NCBI GenBank assembly: GCA_029582155.1
Contig: CM055898.1
Span: 28,144,745 to 28,208,744, forward strand
Source of the DNA: Panopea generosa
Taxonomy: Eukaryota > Mollusca > Bivalvia > Adapedonta > Hiatellidae
Direction of reading: 5' to 3'
DNA: 64,000 bases
The notes below the pieces were generated by a model that was given only the letters and a program-made list of their open reading frames with translations, had not been told where the DNA came from and searched no databases. Below, in pieces: positions 61,393 to 64,000 of this stretch (the stretch's first letter is position 1; the number at the start of each line of letters is the position of its first letter). A program made the position numbers and the translations under genes.

Positions 61393-63970
61393 TGTTACGG
61401 TCGTTTTATGTGATAGTGACTTCTATCGATAAAAGATATTTAAAAACATATCAGGTAATATATTCATCAAATGTGTCCAACGCCAGTTGTATATATCAAT
61501 ACCAATGAATTTAAAAAGTTATATATACACAGTTATATTTATTAACAATGACAATTGACCAAAACATCAAATATTCGTGATATAACGTTGGTATCCATAC
61601 CTTTACTAGTATGTATGGAAACACGCTAGGAAATGCGTCGATATATAGTAAGTACACTTTGGCTTGTTATTAAATTTAAATCAGCATCACTCAGATATAT
61701 ACGTACATTTGTTTGTTTCCAAAGACGTAGGCGTAATTCCATCAGAATGGTATATTCCAATAAAACAATCTCTTCCATTTCGTTAACTGTCAGCACATAT
61801 CGGCTGGAATAACTCCCAGTGTCATAAATCATTCAAAGCAAAGCTTACACTAGTTATACTTATATAAGACTTCAAAACCACAGGCAACGTATTTCTCAAA
61901 TCGGTCTTGCCAGCTTTAAAATTACCGTATGTTATAGGAATGTTTACAGACATCAATGCTCATGTTACGAAATTGAAAACAATTAATCATTTTCTGTTGT
62001 GGGGCCTGTTGTGTTTGAAGATGGATGAAACCGAATATAATATAGTTGAAAGAAAAAAAACAACAATGCATTCTGTTTGATACTTCTGACTTTCTCAAAT
62101 AAAGTGGTTGGAATAAATGAACACAAATATATTATCATGCAGATTGTTTTGTTGTTGTTTTTTGATTGTTTGGTTGTGTTTAGTTTTGTTTTGTTTGAAA
62201 GGGAGTTTATCAGGAAAAACGCTATAAATGTCTTAACAATAACTAATGAATAAATAGCATCTCATTAACATTAATAAACAAAATCCGAATAGTCTTGCAT
62301 GTCGAATCCAGCAAAACGTGACAAAATCATTATCTAAATTAGAGCGGTAAACTTTAAACTTTTAACAAAATCCCCATTCTACAAATAGACAGCATTTAAT
62401 TAATACTTGACGACCTTTTTATCGTCATCAGGACTCTTTCCAAGAACAAAACAATTTCACTACGTATAAAACTGTATAATGGATCAAATATGAATCCAAA
62501 TAAATTGATGTGGCTTATTTAATACATCACAATATATGTTGCAAGTTTAAGCGGGAAATCATATTTAAGGCTAACCTAGGCGTGCGGCCCTAGTTGGGAA
62601 ATACCTTATTTTGGCATGTTTAAATAGGTATCCTTTTAGCAATAAGGGTTCAGTGAGTGTATATAGACATGATTTATTAGAAAAACTTAAGCTTATTTTA
62701 AAATTGTGAAAAAATCCAGATATATTCCCTTTAATGGGGTTACATTAATTTTCAGAACACACCTGCATTCATCTTTTGATTGAAAACTCTGCCAAGTGTT
62801 TGCCCTTTAATTTGTGTATTTGTATGAACATGGACGTCCAGTTTGAGATCGAATTTGAGCTGAACATTAAAGCGTTTTATGGTCTAAGGGGAAGTTTTAT
62901 TGGCGGGTGACCTGATATATGTATACCTGATATATGTATATACATGAATCTGAGGGGAATCACCTTAATCTTAATCAATGTTACTTGTAAATTCGCTCAC
63001 ATAAAGTGTTAACCACAGCGGTGTTGGTGATCTTGATACAGCACTACTAAATCATATCTCTGCATAATCAAAACAGTAGGGCCCAGTTAGCTCAGTCGGT
63101 ACCACATCTGATTATCAAGTCAGTGGTTCTTGATTAGAATCCTCGGCGATAGTCCCTTGATTCAAGTAAGCAAGTTATTATTGACTTGCAGAGACAGTCT
63201 ATTGAATGTAATGTTTCTTTTTAATAGCATACCTAACCTTATTTATTTACTTTGCATGTTCATATCTTACTGAGAGCTCGATTTGTTGAAATCCGAACAT
63301 TGAACAATTGTTAAGAACATTCAGCTAAGCTACAATAAACGTAAGCATTCTGTGAAGCGGTTGCAAAAATTCGCCCGATTATATTACTCGGTGCTGTTAT
63401 TATTTCTGATTATTTGGAATCACGGAGTTCATTCCATGTAACTAACGAATAAATACCACTTAAGCTGTCGTTTGTGTGGGAGTGGGAGGTGGCTCATGTA
63501 GCACAACAGCTTTAAAAAAAACTCAGTCTTCTGTTTAATTCTTTTGGTTATGTTCCGCGCTTCCAGAGGATCTGTTTATCAGATATAACACATATTGAAA
63601 GTAGCTGAATTCATTTCTGGTAAAGTATGAACCTCAGTTTCCAATTTTTCCATTCATGTCACGTTTTCCCATTTTGAAAACAGTGTAGTGTTTCGCCTAT
63701 TCCATTTTGAAATTGATAGCACTTTAATTCGATAAGGTTAGACAAACTATTACAACGGTCACAGAAAACTTAATTTAGACATTGGGGAATGTTTTAATAT
63801 TGAGAAAACCAGTCACGTTAAAGGTAATTGAGTCATATTATGCAATTGCGCAAAGTTTACAAAAAGCAATAAATCACTTTTAAAGAATAAAACATACGGG
63901 AAGGACTTGGAAGTTAAATAAATGTTAGTTGGTTTTGATTATTTTCTGTTTTCTTTTTTTTTTCTTTCAG

Positions 63971-64000
63971 GTGCTTATACTGTTTGTTCCCGACGTTTGC
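63971..64000 (+). CDS. Possible exon D, cut by window end
   Basis: A long pyrimidine tract (TTTTCTTTTTTTTTTCTTTC) then AG precedes GTGCTTATACTG. In the phase left by exon C the frame is open to the window end (VLILFVPDVC). The other two frames are also open over so short a span. Listed only as a candidate continuation of the gene. Confidence 0.25.
   Translation, partial: MLILFVPDVC

Larger units (their letters stand above)
59570..63970 (+). repeat. Host tandem unit copy 4
   Basis: Collinear with the other units: 59,600-60,120 with 27,480-28,080; 60,740-61,080 with 30,290-30,520 plus 33,740-33,830; 61,600-62,100 with 34,480-34,950; 63,400-63,970 with 44,640-45,420. It contains MITE copy c, a SINE head at 63,080-63,200, and the empty site of the 3.2-kb TIR element at about 60,970. 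Confidence 0.65.

Overview
The window looks like AT-rich nuclear DNA of a metazoan, most likely a bivalve or related mollusc. The organism is inferred, not proven. The evidence is: GT-AG introns; many decayed tRNA-derived SINEs in both orientations; long microsatellites and minisatellites; TIR-bounded non-autonomous DNA elements; and a repeat type (28.3, 58.6 and 58.9 kb) that resembles dispersed repeats I associate with bivalve genomes. No prokaryotic gene organisation, rRNA, credible functional tRNA or CRISPR is present.

The outstanding feature is an insertion of about 8.83 kb (about 15,515 to 24,346). It carries two parvovirus NS1-like genes (HUH endonuclease plus superfamily 3 helicase) arranged tail to tail. 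The plus-strand copy is open for more than 950 codons with all expected motifs. The minus-strand copy is a pseudogene with several stops and frameshifts. Both copies share a TATA/E-box/CRE promoter, a short 5' intron whose donor overlaps an ATG, a Ser/acidic tail and a poly(A) signal. Neither has a capsid gene. A 32-nt sequence at the left edge of the insertion recurs inverted on both sides of the central junction, and the right edge ends in a different short palindrome. Paralogous host units supply an empty target site, so the boundaries can be read directly.

The host DNA around the insertion is a degenerate higher-order array. A roughly 4-5 kb unit occurs four times: 13.7-15.5 plus 24.35-27.2 kb; 27.3-28.1 plus 30.2-30.5 plus 33.7-38.0 kb; 41.6-45.6 kb; and 59.6 kb to the window end. 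An associated 3-kb block recurs at 10.3-13.3 and 38.0-40.2 kb, with a fragment at 59.0 kb. These units are interrupted by a 3.2-kb element with about 520-bp TIRs (30.5-33.7 kb), a 2.1-kb repeat-rich insertion (28.1-30.2 kb), and MITE copies.

From 47.3 kb onward there is one plus-strand, multi-exon host gene that I do not recognise. Exons at 47,310 and 47,707 are phase-compatible and each is open in only one frame. A further exon at 57,145 and possibly one at 63,971 fit the same phase. Its 9.3-kb intron holds a 44-bp minisatellite of about 46 copies and a 4.94-kb TIR element with subterminal repeats. The first 10 kb contains only microsatellites, SINEs and unremarkable AT-rich DNA.
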